Virus record (IMG/VR): IMGVR_UViG_3300041402_000346
Span: 1-43,378 of that record
Length of the DNA stretch: 43,378 bases
Direction: 5' to 3' (one strand)
DNA from: a virus
Shown here: positions 29,730 through 37,778 of the stretch, piece after piece
Layout of the letters: each line of letters begins with the position of its first letter
Position numbering within the stretch: the stretch's first letter is position 1
Notes under the pieces: model-generated
Seen by the model: only the letters and a program-made list of their open reading frames with translations
Told to the model about the DNA's origin: nothing
The model's database searches: none
Made by a program: the position numbers and the translations under genes

Positions 29730-30737
29730 CTAAATCGTCAACCCGCGCGCCCGAAGATTGAAGAGCTTCCGATCGCCCGGAGTCGCCGACACCGGAACGT
29801 TGAGCCGCGTCCAGAAGTAGCAGGTGCCGGACGCTGTGATCGTGCCGGTCGTCTGACCAAGCTCAGTCAGCGTGAGCGGCCCGGACTGCCAAGCTCCAGG
29901 CGAGCCGGAGGCGTCCGGCGCGAACTCCACCCACGCGTGCCCCTCGCGGACGAAGAACGAGAGCGTCTTCGAGGTCGGGTCGCCGCCGTCGGCGAAGATG
30001 ATCCCGAGCCCGAGGAACCCGTCCACGCCGTCGATGTACCCGTTGCCCGCGCCGTGCTGGTAGAGTTCCGCGCCGTCGAGCTTCGCATCCTCGATGGTCT
30101 TGGTCCCACCAACGAGCACATCGGCGGTGTCCGGACTGCCGCTCTGGAAGTCGGCGAAGGTGATGTCCTTGTCCGCCGGCACCGCGCTGGCGTGGCGCGC
30201 CGGATCGGTGTGGTTCTGCAGCTTCGTGATGTACGGCTGGGCCTCGTCCTCGAGATAGAAGCCGGGGAGTGCGTAGACCTCGGTGTCCGCGCTGTCCTCT
30301 GAGCCGACGTTGACGGCGACGTTGCGCCGTTGGGCCGAGATGGTGTCGGCCTGGATCACTCCGATGTTGAATCGGTCCGAGGTCCCGCCGCCGGAGTCCA
30401 TCAGCGCGCCGATGGAAAGCTTGCCGGTCCAGCCGTTCGCCAGGGACGAGGAGAGCTTGATCCTGGTGCCGGGGACCACCCCGTAGTTCCACGTCGAGGA
30501 GTCTGCGGTGACGCCGATGCCGGTGCCGATGACCTCGTTCTTCGGATCGTCGGCGGTGACGTTGACGGTCGAGGACGAGGTCGCAGCGATGGTGTAGACA
30601 TCGGAGATCGCCTCACCATCACCGAGCCACTCTGCAGCGACGATCGGAGTGTTGATCGTGTTCTCCCACCGGAACAGCAGGTTGGCGTCCGGGTCCGCCG
30701 GCGAGGCCGCGTCACGGAAGATAATTTCTGAACTCAT
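29730..30737 (-). CDS. Beta-rich tail protein (distal or tip-associated)
   Basis: A 335-residue protein. It starts MSSEIIFRDAASPADPDANL and repeats a beta pattern rich in Asp, Gly, Ser and Thr (TVNVTADDPKNEVIGTGIGV, SGTCYFWTRLNVPVSATPGD). Such Gly/Asp-rich proteins often form one ring or arm of the tail tip. Nothing here is catalytic. It is followed by the gene directly downstream of the tape measure, so by gene order it falls between the tape measure and the tail-tip proteins. Confidence 0.5.
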   Translation of the reverse strand: MSSEIIFRDAASPADPDANLLFRWENTINTPIVAAEWLGDGEAISDVYTIAATSSSTVNVTADDPKNEVIGTGIGVTADSSTWNYGVVPGTRIKLSSSLANGWTGKLSIGALMDSGGGTSDRFNIGVIQADTISAQRRNVAVNVGSEDSADTEVYALPGFYLEDEAQPYITKLQNHTDPARHASAVPADKDITFADFQSGSPDTADVLVGGTKTIEDAKLDGAELYQHGAGNGYIDGVDGFLGLGIIFADGGDPTSKTLSFFVREGHAWVEFAPDASGSPGAWQSGPLTLTELGQTTGTITASGTCYFWTRLNVPVSATPGDRKLFNLRARGLTI

Positions 30738-30740
30738 CGC

Positions 30741-31172
30741 TTACTCCAGTCTCAGCAAAAAGAGTGTGACCTTGTAGGCCGTCAGAACCGGGGTCAGGGT
30801 ACCACCTGTCTTGTCGCTCTCTGGGTACGGTCCGTTGTATGGCTGGAACTCATGCATGTCACGCGGTCCGAACGCGCAGGTGATCGTGGTCGCGTCTCCA
30901 GGCTTCAGCTTCACGACAATCGGCCCGGTCGCGCTCATGAGCGTTTCGATGACGGCGATCTGTGCGGCGGTCAACTGCTCCATGTGGATCTCGAGGAACG
31001 CCTTGTCCTGGCCGACGGCGAAATCTACGACGCACGGGTCGTTGGTGATGGCGAGCGCGAACGCGGTCGTCGGCCCGCCTTCGCGGTGCCGCTCCTTGAT
31101 GATCGGCGGCGCGTCGAACAGCACCTGCGTCGAGTCTCGCTCGATGCCGACTTCACCAATTGCAAACGCCAT
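30741..31172 (-). CDS. Tail protein following the tape measure (distal-tail type)
   Basis: A 143-residue protein. The start MAFAIGEVGIERDS at 31172 follows the tape-measure stop by one base (TGACATG); the longer in-frame extension is an Arg/Ser-rich shadow. VVKLKPGDATTITCAFGPRD and GTLTPVLTAYKVTLFLLRLE are strand-rich. The gene directly after the tape measure usually encodes the distal tail protein; this protein is shorter than most Dit proteins, and could be a reduced variant. Confidence 0.5.
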   Translation of the reverse strand: MAFAIGEVGIERDSTQVLFDAPPIIKERHREGGPTTAFALAITNDPCVVDFAVGQDKAFLEIHMEQLTAAQIAVIETLMSATGPIVVKLKPGDATTITCAFGPRDMHEFQPYNGPYPESDKTGGTLTPVLTAYKVTLFLLRLE

Positions 31173-31173
31173 G

Positions 31174-33576
31174 TCAGCCCCTCGTGTCCGGCGGGTTGTT
31201 GTCCTGTATATCCCGCAACGCGTCAGCGAAGACTTGCGGGTTGGGGACCACGTCGATCTGGAGCGGGGATATCTGTGCGACCAAGTCGTTGATCTGATCC
31301 CGTAACGTGTCGCCGAATCCCTTGAAGCCGCCCTGCCATGTGGTGTTGAGTGCGGCTTCAAGCTGCGGCTTCATGGTGGTCGTGAATTCGTTCAGGCCTT
31401 CGGCGAATCCCCTGTCCAGCCCGCCCTTCAGGCTACCCGCGACTGCGCCCTCGATCTCGACCATCCCCTCAATGACCTTGCCGGGGATCGCGTTGATCGC
31501 CTGCGGGATGTAGTAATTGAAGAGCTGGTAGAACTCGTTGTTCGTGAGGTCGCCCGTCTCGTTCATCGAACGAGCCACCTCCTTGAAGGCATCGGAAGCC
31601 GCGATCCCATACTCTCTCATCCACTCGGCGGTTTCTTCCACATCCGTGAGCATCTCCTTGTTGACCCTGTTTCTGGAGACGCCTTCGTTGATGTGATCCT
31701 TGTACCGATTGGTGATTTCGTCCATCTTTTGGGTAACCTCGTCGGAGGTCATCAGGCCGTGCGCCTCGCGGAGCTTTTTGAGTCGCTCACCTTCTTCTTC
31801 GGCAATCTCAGCGGCGGCATCGGCGAGGACCTGTGCTGTGTCGGCAACATTTTCTTGATCCTGCGTGAGTCCGTTGGCTTGGATTCTGGCCGCGTTGTAG
31901 GCCGCAGCCAGCTCCTCAACACTTTGCATTAGCTCGGCCAATCTTCCTAGGTCTTTGGCCTTTCTGGCTGCCGCAATGTCGTGCGCCAAATTCACCTCGC
32001 CGATAGCCATGGCAAGGTTTTCCGAGGCGTTGGAGTAGTTCCTTGTGATTTGTGAATCGGTCTTGAGCCCTTCAGCAACTGTCCTAGAGGCTTTCCCGAA
32101 TGTTCCGAATTCTCTGTTGAGGGCCTCCGTCAGGCCGGTGACGTGATCCAGCCATTTCCCGAACTGGTAGCCAGCAACACCCACCAATACGACGCTCCCG
32201 GCAAGCTGGGTCGCTGATACGTTGAACTTTTTCATGGAGGCACTGAGGCCTCCGATCGCTTGGGTGTTCTTGACAATCTCGGCTGCATTCTTGACCCACG
32301 CCAGCTTGAGGAGGATCGACAGCCCAGTGAAGCGGGCGGTGACGCGCGCGATACTGCCAAGGGCATAAAGGAACGGGCCGAGCGCAGCCAATGAGAGTGC
32401 CGCGGTGGAGATGAGCCCCTTCCAGTAGTCGTCAAGCTCGTTGAATCCTCGCGCCGTGCCTGAGGCCTTGGTCGCGAGCTCGCCGAACTTGTCGATCACT
32501 GGAGCCAAGTTGTTTCCAAGGTCGATAGCGGCAGAAGACAACTTGCCCATGGCTTGGTCATAGGTGCGCTTCATCGTCTTCGCGCCCTTTTCGAACGCGT
32601 CGTTAACATCCTCGCCGACGACCTTCGCCATGTTCTCGGAGATCTCGACGTAGTCCTCGGTGCTTTTACCAATAAGCTGAAGGGCTGCGACGAAGGCCTT
32701 CTGGTTCGGGAGTATATCTTTGAGGGTGGTATCACCGGTCTTCGTCGCCTCGGCTATCTGGAGCAGTGCGATTCGCAGCCCATTCGGTCCCGCGAGTGTT
32801 CGCTGGAGTGTCGCGGCAGAGAGGCCAACATCGTCCATCGCTTTTCTCGCCGATATCGTTGGATCTAGGATCCCCATCATGATCGCGCGCAACCCGAAGG
32901 CGGCGAGGCGGGCCGACGTGCCGGACCGCGACATGGCGGCGATCCCTGCGCCAGCCTCGTGGAACTCGACGCCCAATGCTGCGGCCACCGGGAGCAATTT
33001 TGCGAGAGCCGCCGGGAGTTCAGCGGCCTCGAGGTTGCCTTCGCGGACGGTCCCAATGAGAACGGCCACCGCTTCATCCGCTGTTAGTGCGCCTTCGCCA
33101 AAGGCGTTCAGCGCAGAGGTTGCAGCAATGGCGATGTCCTTGGTTTCACCCATGCCGACGGCAGACGCCTTTGCTGTCGCCTCGAGAACCCTGAGTGCCT
33201 GATCAGTGCGGATGCCGTTCGACGTGATGAAGAAGAGAGCCTCGGCAAGCTCGTTGGCCGACTTGCCGACGATCCCGGCCATGTCCTGCACGACCGGGCC
33301 CCAGCGCGCGATGGTCTCCGCAGGCATCCCGACGAGCGACACCATCCTGGTCATGGCATCCTCGAACTGCATCGCGGTCTTCAACGATGCGGCACCGACC
33401 AGGAGCATGGGGGCGGTGATGGCGGTGGACATGATCCGACCGGCCTGGGTGAGGGACTCAGCAGCGAAGAGCATCCGCGTCACCGCGGCGCGCATCTTCT
33501 TCTGGTACTCCTCAGTGTCGGCGCCGAACTTCACGAAGAGGTTCGCCACCATCGTGCCGCCGTAGTTCCTGCTCAC
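31174..33576 (-). CDS. Tape measure protein
   Basis: An 800-residue protein, the longest in the window after none but the fibres of the tail module. The core matches TP901-type tape measures: MVANLFVKFGADTEEYQKKM, then hydrophobic TAPMLLVGAASLKTAM and QFEDAMTRMVSLVGMPAETI, EALFFITSNGIRTDQALRVL, VLIGTVREGNLEAAELPAAL and AAALGVEFHEAGAGIAAMSR. A hydrophobic patch near residue 390-430 (LISTAALSLAALGPFLYAL) may enter the host membrane. Its length predicts a tail of about 120 nm at 0.15 nm per residue. It overlaps the G-T gene by four bases. Confidence 0.85.
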   Translation of the reverse strand: MSRNYGGTMVANLFVKFGADTEEYQKKMRAAVTRMLFAAESLTQAGRIMSTAITAPMLLVGAASLKTAMQFEDAMTRMVSLVGMPAETIARWGPVVQDMAGIVGKSANELAEALFFITSNGIRTDQALRVLEATAKASAVGMGETKDIAIAATSALNAFGEGALTADEAVAVLIGTVREGNLEAAELPAALAKLLPVAAALGVEFHEAGAGIAAMSRSGTSARLAAFGLRAIMMGILDPTISARKAMDDVGLSAATLQRTLAGPNGLRIALLQIAEATKTGDTTLKDILPNQKAFVAALQLIGKSTEDYVEISENMAKVVGEDVNDAFEKGAKTMKRTYDQAMGKLSSAAIDLGNNLAPVIDKFGELATKASGTARGFNELDDYWKGLISTAALSLAALGPFLYALGSIARVTARFTGLSILLKLAWVKNAAEIVKNTQAIGGLSASMKKFNVSATQLAGSVVLVGVAGYQFGKWLDHVTGLTEALNREFGTFGKASRTVAEGLKTDSQITRNYSNASENLAMAIGEVNLAHDIAAARKAKDLGRLAELMQSVEELAAAYNAARIQANGLTQDQENVADTAQVLADAAAEIAEEEGERLKKLREAHGLMTSDEVTQKMDEITNRYKDHINEGVSRNRVNKEMLTDVEETAEWMREYGIAASDAFKEVARSMNETGDLTNNEFYQLFNYYIPQAINAIPGKVIEGMVEIEGAVAGSLKGGLDRGFAEGLNEFTTTMKPQLEAALNTTWQGGFKGFGDTLRDQINDLVAQISPLQIDVVPNPQVFADALRDIQDNNPPDTRG

Positions 33577-33917
33577 TGTGTGCCTCCGAATGCCGCGTGC
33601 AGCACGTTCGTCTTAGCCAGGAGCTCCTGCCAGTCCACGTCGCGCTTCCTCTTCTGCTTCCATGAAGGCATGAAATTCGTGTACGGCGTCTTCTTCCCAG
33701 CGAGGCTGTGGATCGTCTGGCAGATCATCGCCGGACCGAACTCCTGGCGGAGGTGGCTCTCCCGCATCCGACGCACAAGGGCATCGAACTGGCGAGGCAC
33801 CATGTACCAGAACTCCTCATCGGTCAGTCGGAGATCGTATCTGCCGACGGCCCACAGCGTCTCCCATGTCAGTCTGGAGCCGTGGCCGTCTTCTGAGGGT
33901 CCTCGGGCTCTTCGCCC
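33573..33917 (-). CDS. Tail assembly chaperone T extension (read by -1 frameshift from G)
   Basis: This frame (-1 relative to the upstream G gene) is open from 33917 to the stop at 33573. It encodes RLTWETLWAVGRYDLRLTDE, then EFWYMVPRQFDALVRRMR and FGPAMICQTIHSLAGKKTPY, FMPSW, the features of T-type tail chaperones (LT--EFW, A--I----NA, F-P--F-P). An ATG exists at 33803 but would omit LTDEEFW, so the T part is more likely made as a G-T fusion by frameshifting somewhere in 33869-33917. The product would chaperone the tape measure. Confidence 0.65.
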   Translation of the reverse strand, partial: GRRARGPSEDGHGSRLTWETLWAVGRYDLRLTDEEFWYMVPRQFDALVRRMRESHLRQEFGPAMICQTIHSLAGKKTPYTNFMPSWKQKRKRDVDWQELLAKTNVLHAAFGGTQ

Positions 33918-34228
33918 TCAGCCGGCGGATCCGGCATGGACTCCACCAAGGCCAGGGTGATGGTCGCCATGACATCGAGAGCCTTCATGTTCAGAACGTC
34001 TCCGACCTCGTCATAGGTGAGCCTTTTCTCGTTCGGCTCGTACACGAGTGATGCCCACACCAACGCCTTCAAGCGCGTCCCAGTGAGCTCACCGTTCCAG
34101 TCGAGGAACGAGAGTCCGCAGGGCTCTTCGGCTCGGCAGAGTGCGTTGAAGTCGATCCGCAGCATCCTGTCGGGCTTGTCGAAATCCAGCGTAACCTCGA
34201 ACCTCTGACCGGTCAGGTAATCAGTCAT
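33869..34228 (-). CDS. Tail assembly chaperone G
   Basis: A 119-residue protein. MTDYLTGQRFEVTLDFDKPD, then FNALCRAEEPCGLSFLDWNG, ELTGTRLKALVWASLVYEPN and LTYDEVGDVLNMKALDVMAT. The last 25 residues are a Pro/Glu-rich tail (SMPDPPAEGEEPEDPQKTA). The pattern is that of gpG-like chaperones from siphophages: after a beta N-terminus, a domain with E-xG-xs and R-l-AllwA-L, then D-V-V. It lies between the tail tube and tape measure genes and overlaps the T frame by 49 bases, the usual arrangement for programmed frameshifting. Confidence 0.75.
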   Translation of the reverse strand: MTDYLTGQRFEVTLDFDKPDRMLRIDFNALCRAEEPCGLSFLDWNGELTGTRLKALVWASLVYEPNEKRLTYDEVGDVLNMKALDVMATITLALVESMPDPPAEGEEPEDPQKTATAPD

Positions 34229-34239
34229 GCGTCACCTCA

Positions 34240-34671
34240 TCACACGTCGAACGTCGGCGCGGGATCTCCGGTGATCTCGACGGTCAAGCTCGCGGTGAGC
34301 AGACCATCGACCGGGGCATCCGGCTCGAAGTTCAAAACGTAGGCGGCGAACTGCCACACGGTGTTGCCCGGATCGGGAAACACGAGTTGGAAGTTTCGCT
34401 TGATCCCGTCGATGAAGTCCTTGAGCAGACCCGTGCTGTGGTCATGGGTGCCCTCGGTGGGAATCAGGTTGATGGCGAACGTCACCTGACCTCCCATCTT
34501 GAGACCCGGCACGATCTCGCCCCAGTCCGTGGTCTGAGTCGAGGCATCGTGGGTGCCGCGGTTGAAGCCGGGGCCACCGATGTCCTTGATTTTCGCGATG
34601 GTGGTGAAGACCTCGGCGCCGTTGCCTCCATCACCAACCTTGAGCAGCGTTCCGTGACTCGGAATTGTCAT
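34240..34671 (-). CDS. Major tail protein (tail tube)
   Basis: A 143-residue protein behind TAAGGAGGTAAGAG. MTIPSHGTLLKVGDGGNGAE, FTTIAKIKDIGGPGFNRGTH, KRNFQLVFPDPGNTVWQFAA, YVLNFEPDAPVDGLLTASLT, VEITGDPAP are hallmarks of phage tail tube proteins: G-x-K-I-G-D, D--T--D---E--PG----G--, and F-----P-D--L-A--T---TG---. The product would polymerise round the tape measure to form the tail tube. The position between the neck genes and chaperones fits exactly. Confidence 0.85.
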   Translation of the reverse strand: MTIPSHGTLLKVGDGGNGAEVFTTIAKIKDIGGPGFNRGTHDASTQTTDWGEIVPGLKMGGQVTFAINLIPTEGTHDHSTGLLKDFIDGIKRNFQLVFPDPGNTVWQFAAYVLNFEPDAPVDGLLTASLTVEITGDPAPTFDV

Positions 34672-34682
34672 CTCTTACCTCC

Positions 34683-35027
34683 TTAGGGGAGCCGCAGCAC
34701 GGCGAACGAAAGCGTCGCCACTGAGCATTCAAGATAAAGTGTACCGTCAGACTGCATCCAGCCCTCACGGTCAAGGAACGCCAACGCGACTTCCGCGCTG
34801 GCGGCTACAGCCACCGTCAGATCGCCCGACCGCCCGAAGCTGTCTGGCGCACTGGTGATGATCACGTCCTGCTCGCCGCCGTCGGCGCTCTTGATGAGCA
34901 GCACCTCCCGGCCAGTGAACAGGAAATCGTTTTTGTTTGCGACATCGGCGGCTTCCCATGTGTAAACAACCTCGCCGCCGGGGTGAGTTCTCGGAACCTC
35001 AACCGGTGTGAGTCTCGTGCGTGCCAT
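34683..35027 (-). CDS. Conserved virion-module protein, 114 aa
   Basis: A 114-residue protein starting MARTRLTPVEVPRTHPGGEV, behind AAGGAGGTAGACG. NDFLFTGREVLLIKSADGGE, then DSFGRSGDLTVAVAASAEVA, EGWMQSDGTLYLEC and SFAVLRLP repeat the order of a small family often found between tail terminator and tail tube genes (FTGRELIL-N, D--GR-GD, GW-Q-DGTLY, V-VLRLP). It is beta-rich and likely a decoration or neck-associated protein, but no role is known to me. Confidence 0.65.
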   Translation of the reverse strand: MARTRLTPVEVPRTHPGGEVVYTWEAADVANKNDFLFTGREVLLIKSADGGEQDVIITSAPDSFGRSGDLTVAVAASAEVALAFLDREGWMQSDGTLYLECSVATLSFAVLRLP

Positions 35028-35331
35028 CGTCTACCTCCTTGGTTTTCTCTGCGACCTCCTCGCGGATGATCTTGTTTCCCGACGGTGTGACGAAGCCGGT
35101 GTCCGTCCTCATCACGCTCGGGGTTTTGAGGTGGTTCGCGATATGCTTCACCATCTCGTTCTCGTCGAGGGTTGACCACGGGCAGTGGACGCACGAGAAC
35201 ATCGGAATCTCGTGCCACTCCCCGATGGTGTAGTGCGGTTGCTCCTTCGGCTCTTCCTTGACCACCGGCTTGGTGGCTGGTTTCTTCCTGGGCTTCCTGG
35301 CCTTGGCTGGTGTTTTGCTGCCGTTAGACAT
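34999..35331 (-). CDS. Neck-region protein with C2H2-like zinc finger
   Basis: A 110-residue protein. A disordered Lys/Pro tail (KTPAKARKPRKKPATKPVVK) is followed by C47-x2-C50-x12-H63-x3-H67 (FSCVHCPWSTLDENEMVKHI), matching the spacing of classical C2H2 zinc fingers. The C-terminal part is charged (IIREEVAEKTKEVDDG). It overlaps the downstream gene by 29 bases. A zinc finger in a head-tail neck gene is uncommon, and its partner is unknown. Confidence 0.65.
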   Translation of the reverse strand: MSNGSKTPAKARKPRKKPATKPVVKEEPKEQPHYTIGEWHEIPMFSCVHCPWSTLDENEMVKHIANHLKTPSVMRTDTGFVTPSGNKIIREEVAEKTKEVDDGTHETHTG

Positions 35332-35722
35332 TGCTCAACTCCTTCTCGATTCTGAAATTCACCGTGGACAGGAACCGCCCGCTCTCGTCGCGCCCGATCA
35401 TGGCCGGGGTGTCAATCGGGATGCACGACAGGTACCGGGTGCCGGAGAGCGACTCGTCCTCGATCTTCATCAGGGCCTGATAGAGCCGCTCGGCCCGGAG
35501 TCTGGTCACCTCGGGCTTCTCGCCCCTCACCGTTACCTGCACGCGCGGTCGCTCGACCTCGACCATCCGATCGTTCTGGATGAAGTCCGGCTCGTCCCCG
35601 GCGTACTCGATGATGAAGGCACAGTCGTCCGGGTCGTCCGGCGCGACGTGAAGCCACAGGTCCACCTTGAGGGTCGCAAGGCCCTGAGCAACGAGGAAGG
35701 CGGCAAGCTCTTCGACCACCAT
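35324..35722 (-). CDS. Tail terminator protein
   Basis: A 132-residue protein. MVVEELAAFLVAQGLATLKV, DLWLHVAPDDPDDCAFIIEY, VQVTVRGEKPEVTRLRAERL, YQALMKIEDESLSGTRYLSC, then PAMIGRDESGRFLSTVNFRI. The order (helix, then acidic D-D--ii-e, E--R--vqi-vRg--y--a, A--i---l, PA-IGrDE-GR--FS-NF-v) matches tail terminator or minor capsid proteins that cap the tail tube at the head end. Its stop sits inside the next gene's start region. Confidence 0.75.
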   Translation of the reverse strand: MVVEELAAFLVAQGLATLKVDLWLHVAPDDPDDCAFIIEYAGDEPDFIQNDRMVEVERPRVQVTVRGEKPEVTRLRAERLYQALMKIEDESLSGTRYLSCIPIDTPAMIGRDESGRFLSTVNFRIEKELSNV

Positions 35723-36132
35723 CAGATCCTCACGTTCTTTCCGGCCATGCTGTACTTCTTCGTCTCGGTCCTGGCGGCGACCTCAAGCGCGTTCTTGATC
35801 TTCGGCCTGACATCATCGACGGCGAGCTCCAAGTACTTCGCCCGCTTGCCACCGGGGTGGAAGAAGGAGATGTTCTCATGCTGCATCAGGGCATATGGCA
35901 CCTTCGCGCTGCCATAGGTAACGTAGACGACTGGGTAGCGACCAGGGTAGCCCTTGACCTTTCCAGACGCCAGCAGATCACCGGACAGGTACGGGACATA
36001 TACGTGCGAGCGGACGAGGATCTCCCGCGAGAGTTCAAGCATCTTGTCGTAGAATTTCTTCCTCGTCGCCTTGCTCATCTTGCGGATGTTCGCCGCTGAT
36101 TGCGTTGCGCCGAGGACCTTGACCTTGATCAT
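35722..36132 (-). CDS. Head-tail joining protein (HK97 gp10-like)
   Basis: A 136-residue protein. The middle carries the family pattern: VYVPYLSGDLLASGKVKGY, then VYVTYGSAKVPYALMQHENI and FFHPGGKRAKYLELAVDDVR, in which P--tG-Lr-S and Y-H-g are typical of the HK97-gp10 type. A basic N-terminal helix precedes it (ANIRKMSKATRKKFYDKMLE). The protein is a component of the neck between the portal and tail tube. Its stop shares a base with the tail terminator start region. Confidence 0.7.
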   Translation of the reverse strand: MIKVKVLGATQSAANIRKMSKATRKKFYDKMLELSREILVRSHVYVPYLSGDLLASGKVKGYPGRYPVVYVTYGSAKVPYALMQHENISFFHPGGKRAKYLELAVDDVRPKIKNALEVAARTETKKYSMAGKNVRI

Positions 36133-36449
36133 CAGATCACCACCTTGACGTGGTGGACGCCGTCGCCGTCGGGCGGCCTCGCCACGGAGATGACCGGGTC
36201 AACGCTCCCGTCTGACTGTGTGATCAGATCCTGGGCGCCGATGTCAAAGTCGCCGGCCGTGAAGATGTTCGCCTTTGACAACACCTCGTTGCCGTTCACG
36301 TCGAGCACCTGCACGGCCTTCGGAGAGACACGGCATTGGATGGTCACAGGGTTGGCGTACGTCGGGTTCGCATACTCATCTTCGCCGATGTGTTTTTCCC
36401 ACGTCACCGTGTTGATCATGACATCGAGGAACTCTGCCTCGAACGCCAT
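36132..36449 (-). CDS. Head closure / stopper-like protein
   Basis: A 105-residue protein; the start at 36449 (MAFEAEFLDVMINTVTWEKH) shares a base with the upstream stop (TGATG) and a longer in-frame extension is a shadow. The beta-rich sequence IQCRVSPKAVQVLDVNGNEV, LSKANIFTAGDFDIGAQDLI and GVHHVKVVI fits the fold of head closure or stopper proteins that follow the connector. The functional call rests on order and composition, since no strict motif exists. Confidence 0.6.
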   Translation of the reverse strand: MAFEAEFLDVMINTVTWEKHIGEDEYANPTYANPVTIQCRVSPKAVQVLDVNGNEVLSKANIFTAGDFDIGAQDLITQSDGSVDPVISVARPPDGDGVHHVKVVI

Positions 36450-37114
36450 CAGAACACCCGAGGCTTGATCAGTCCCCTCGCCTCCGGCGGCAAACTGAGA
36501 GGCGTCTCGCCCTTCACCTTGGTGTCGCCGCGATAGCCGAGAGCCAAGTCGCCGATCTGTTTCCACGACACCGTGGAATCGCGGTTCTTCTTGTGCCACC
36601 ATGCCTTGATCGTCAGGATGCACGCCTGCTCGACGTTGCCCGGTAGGTCGATCTCATTGGTGTCGATGGCGGCTGAGAATGATGGCAGGTGGTACCCGGC
36701 GTTGTACGTGATCACGAAGCGCGGGTGCTGCTCGAACGGGAGATGGTCGTAGGAGATGCCCCTGTGGTAGGAGATCTCGCTCGTCCACCCTTGCCTGCGG
36801 TAGAGGATCCCAGCGAGGGCATCCTCGATCACGAAGTCAACGATGACCTCGTTGTCAACGGTGACAATTGTCGGAGTTCCAATAATGGGGGTCCGGGCCA
36901 GCATCAAAGTACTGGACCCGGACCCCGCGATGGTTTCCTTGAACTCCTGCTGGGCGAAGTTTTGGTTGGCCTCCTGCTCGATGAGTGTTGATGCGAACTT
37001 GATCGCGCTCGTTGCCCACGCCGCTTGCTCGTTGGTCATCGAGCCGAGCTCCGTCTGCACAGCGACGATCGTAGTCAGATCGGCAGTGGACGCGGGCGTC
37101 AACACCTCGAGCAT
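36449..37114 (-). CDS. Head-tail connector (adaptor) protein
   Basis: A 221-residue protein. It begins MLEVLTPASTADLTTIVAVQ, then WATSAIKFASTLIEQEANQN and FKETIAGSGSSTLMLARTPI. Next come IGTPTIVTVDNEVIV, LAGILYRRQGWT, then ITYNAGYHLPSFSA and QACILTIKAWWHKKNRD. This is the pattern of gp6-like head-tail connectors: helices, a S-AI--yt-R segment, the P-----V-vd------i--, and y-aGy---P--i-qa---L------. Confidence 0.7.
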   Translation of the reverse strand: MLEVLTPASTADLTTIVAVQTELGSMTNEQAAWATSAIKFASTLIEQEANQNFAQQEFKETIAGSGSSTLMLARTPIIGTPTIVTVDNEVIVDFVIEDALAGILYRRQGWTSEISYHRGISYDHLPFEQHPRFVITYNAGYHLPSFSAAIDTNEIDLPGNVEQACILTIKAWWHKKNRDSTVSWKQIGDLALGYRGDTKVKGETPLSLPPEARGLIKPRVF

Positions 37115-37133
37115 GGCAACCTCACTTCACCGG

Positions 37134-37448
37134 TCAGGCCTTGTTGAGTTCCGCGGCGCGGGCCTCGGCCGTGGCCTTCCCTTTGATCTTCTCGTCCCCG
37201 ACCATGTACCACGGGCCGGAGAGTTTCTTCGGGACGATCTCAGCAGGTGACGTGGCCGCTTCCCCGGACTTGGCCTTCGCCTCATCCGCGGAGTCGTTCT
37301 GATCCCCGGCCGGTTCGACGTAGACGGCTCGTTTGCGATCCACGAACCGCTTCGCGGTCTCCGGCGGGAACCCGGCGGTCTCGCCTGACATGTACGGTGC
37401 GTTCGCAACGATGAAACGCACCAAGACGATCTCGGTATTGCGTGCCAT
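37134..37448 (-). CDS. Small head-module protein, 104 aa
   Basis: A 104-residue protein starting MARNTEIVLVRFIVANAPYM, behind GTAGGAGGTTTGA. SGETAGFPPETAKRFVDRKR matches a small module (Y--GE-A-F----A--L----A---) often seen between capsid and connector genes. The remainder is a charged linker (DEAKAKSGEAATSPAEIVPK) and a short GPWYMVGDEKIKGKATAEAR tail. It might be a small head-tail-joining or capsid-associated protein; no function is established. Confidence 0.55.
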   Translation of the reverse strand: MARNTEIVLVRFIVANAPYMSGETAGFPPETAKRFVDRKRAVYVEPAGDQNDSADEAKAKSGEAATSPAEIVPKKLSGPWYMVGDEKIKGKATAEARAAELNKA

Positions 37449-37457
37449 TCAAACCTC

Positions 37458-37769
37458 CTACGTCTTGAGCACGCCTACCGTCCGAAGTGCCGCTTGGAGC
37501 TCGTTCACCCTCACGGCAACTTCACGGACGGCAGCGGTGTTCTTGGCAGCATCGGGGGATGACAAGTCCGGCAGGTCGCCGTCGTTGGTACCCCCGATGT
37601 CTCCCGTGCCCTCGGTGAGGTCTGCGATGGCTGTGACCGCGCCAGACTCGGCGACGAGGGTCACAAGCTCCGACCGGTCCGACATCAGCAGGAACGAGAC
37701 GTTCGTGCCGTCGAACTGGACGATCAGGCCCTCCTTGGCGCCGGGATTACGCAGTTCAATCTCAGCCAT
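37458..37769 (-). CDS. Head-associated protein with C-terminal coil
   Basis: A 103-residue protein, MAEIELRNPGAKEGLIVQFD, behind TAGGGGGTTACC. The first 55 residues are beta, followed by an acidic Gly/Asp linker (GTGDIGGTNDGDLPDLSS) and a helix (NTAAVREVAVRVNELQAALR). The helix-rich end with AA-ELA-KVN-LL-AL-- is similar to that of head fibre or small trimeric proteins. It follows the 155-residue decoration candidate by nine bases. Confidence 0.5.
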   Translation of the reverse strand: MAEIELRNPGAKEGLIVQFDGTNVSFLLMSDRSELVTLVAESGAVTAIADLTEGTGDIGGTNDGDLPDLSSPDAAKNTAAVREVAVRVNELQAALRTVGVLKT

Positions 37770-37778
37770 GGTAACCCC

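Noticed and set aside
28638-30302. A 554-residue plus-strand frame rich in Arg and Val
   Set aside because: It lies wholly opposite two tail genes with good starts and domain-like sequence, and its composition is typical of an antisense frame in GC-rich DNA.
33573-33803. T chaperone as a separate 76-residue gene from ATG 33803
   Set aside because: The conserved LTDEEFW segment lies upstream of this ATG in the same frame, which favours production as a G-T fusion.
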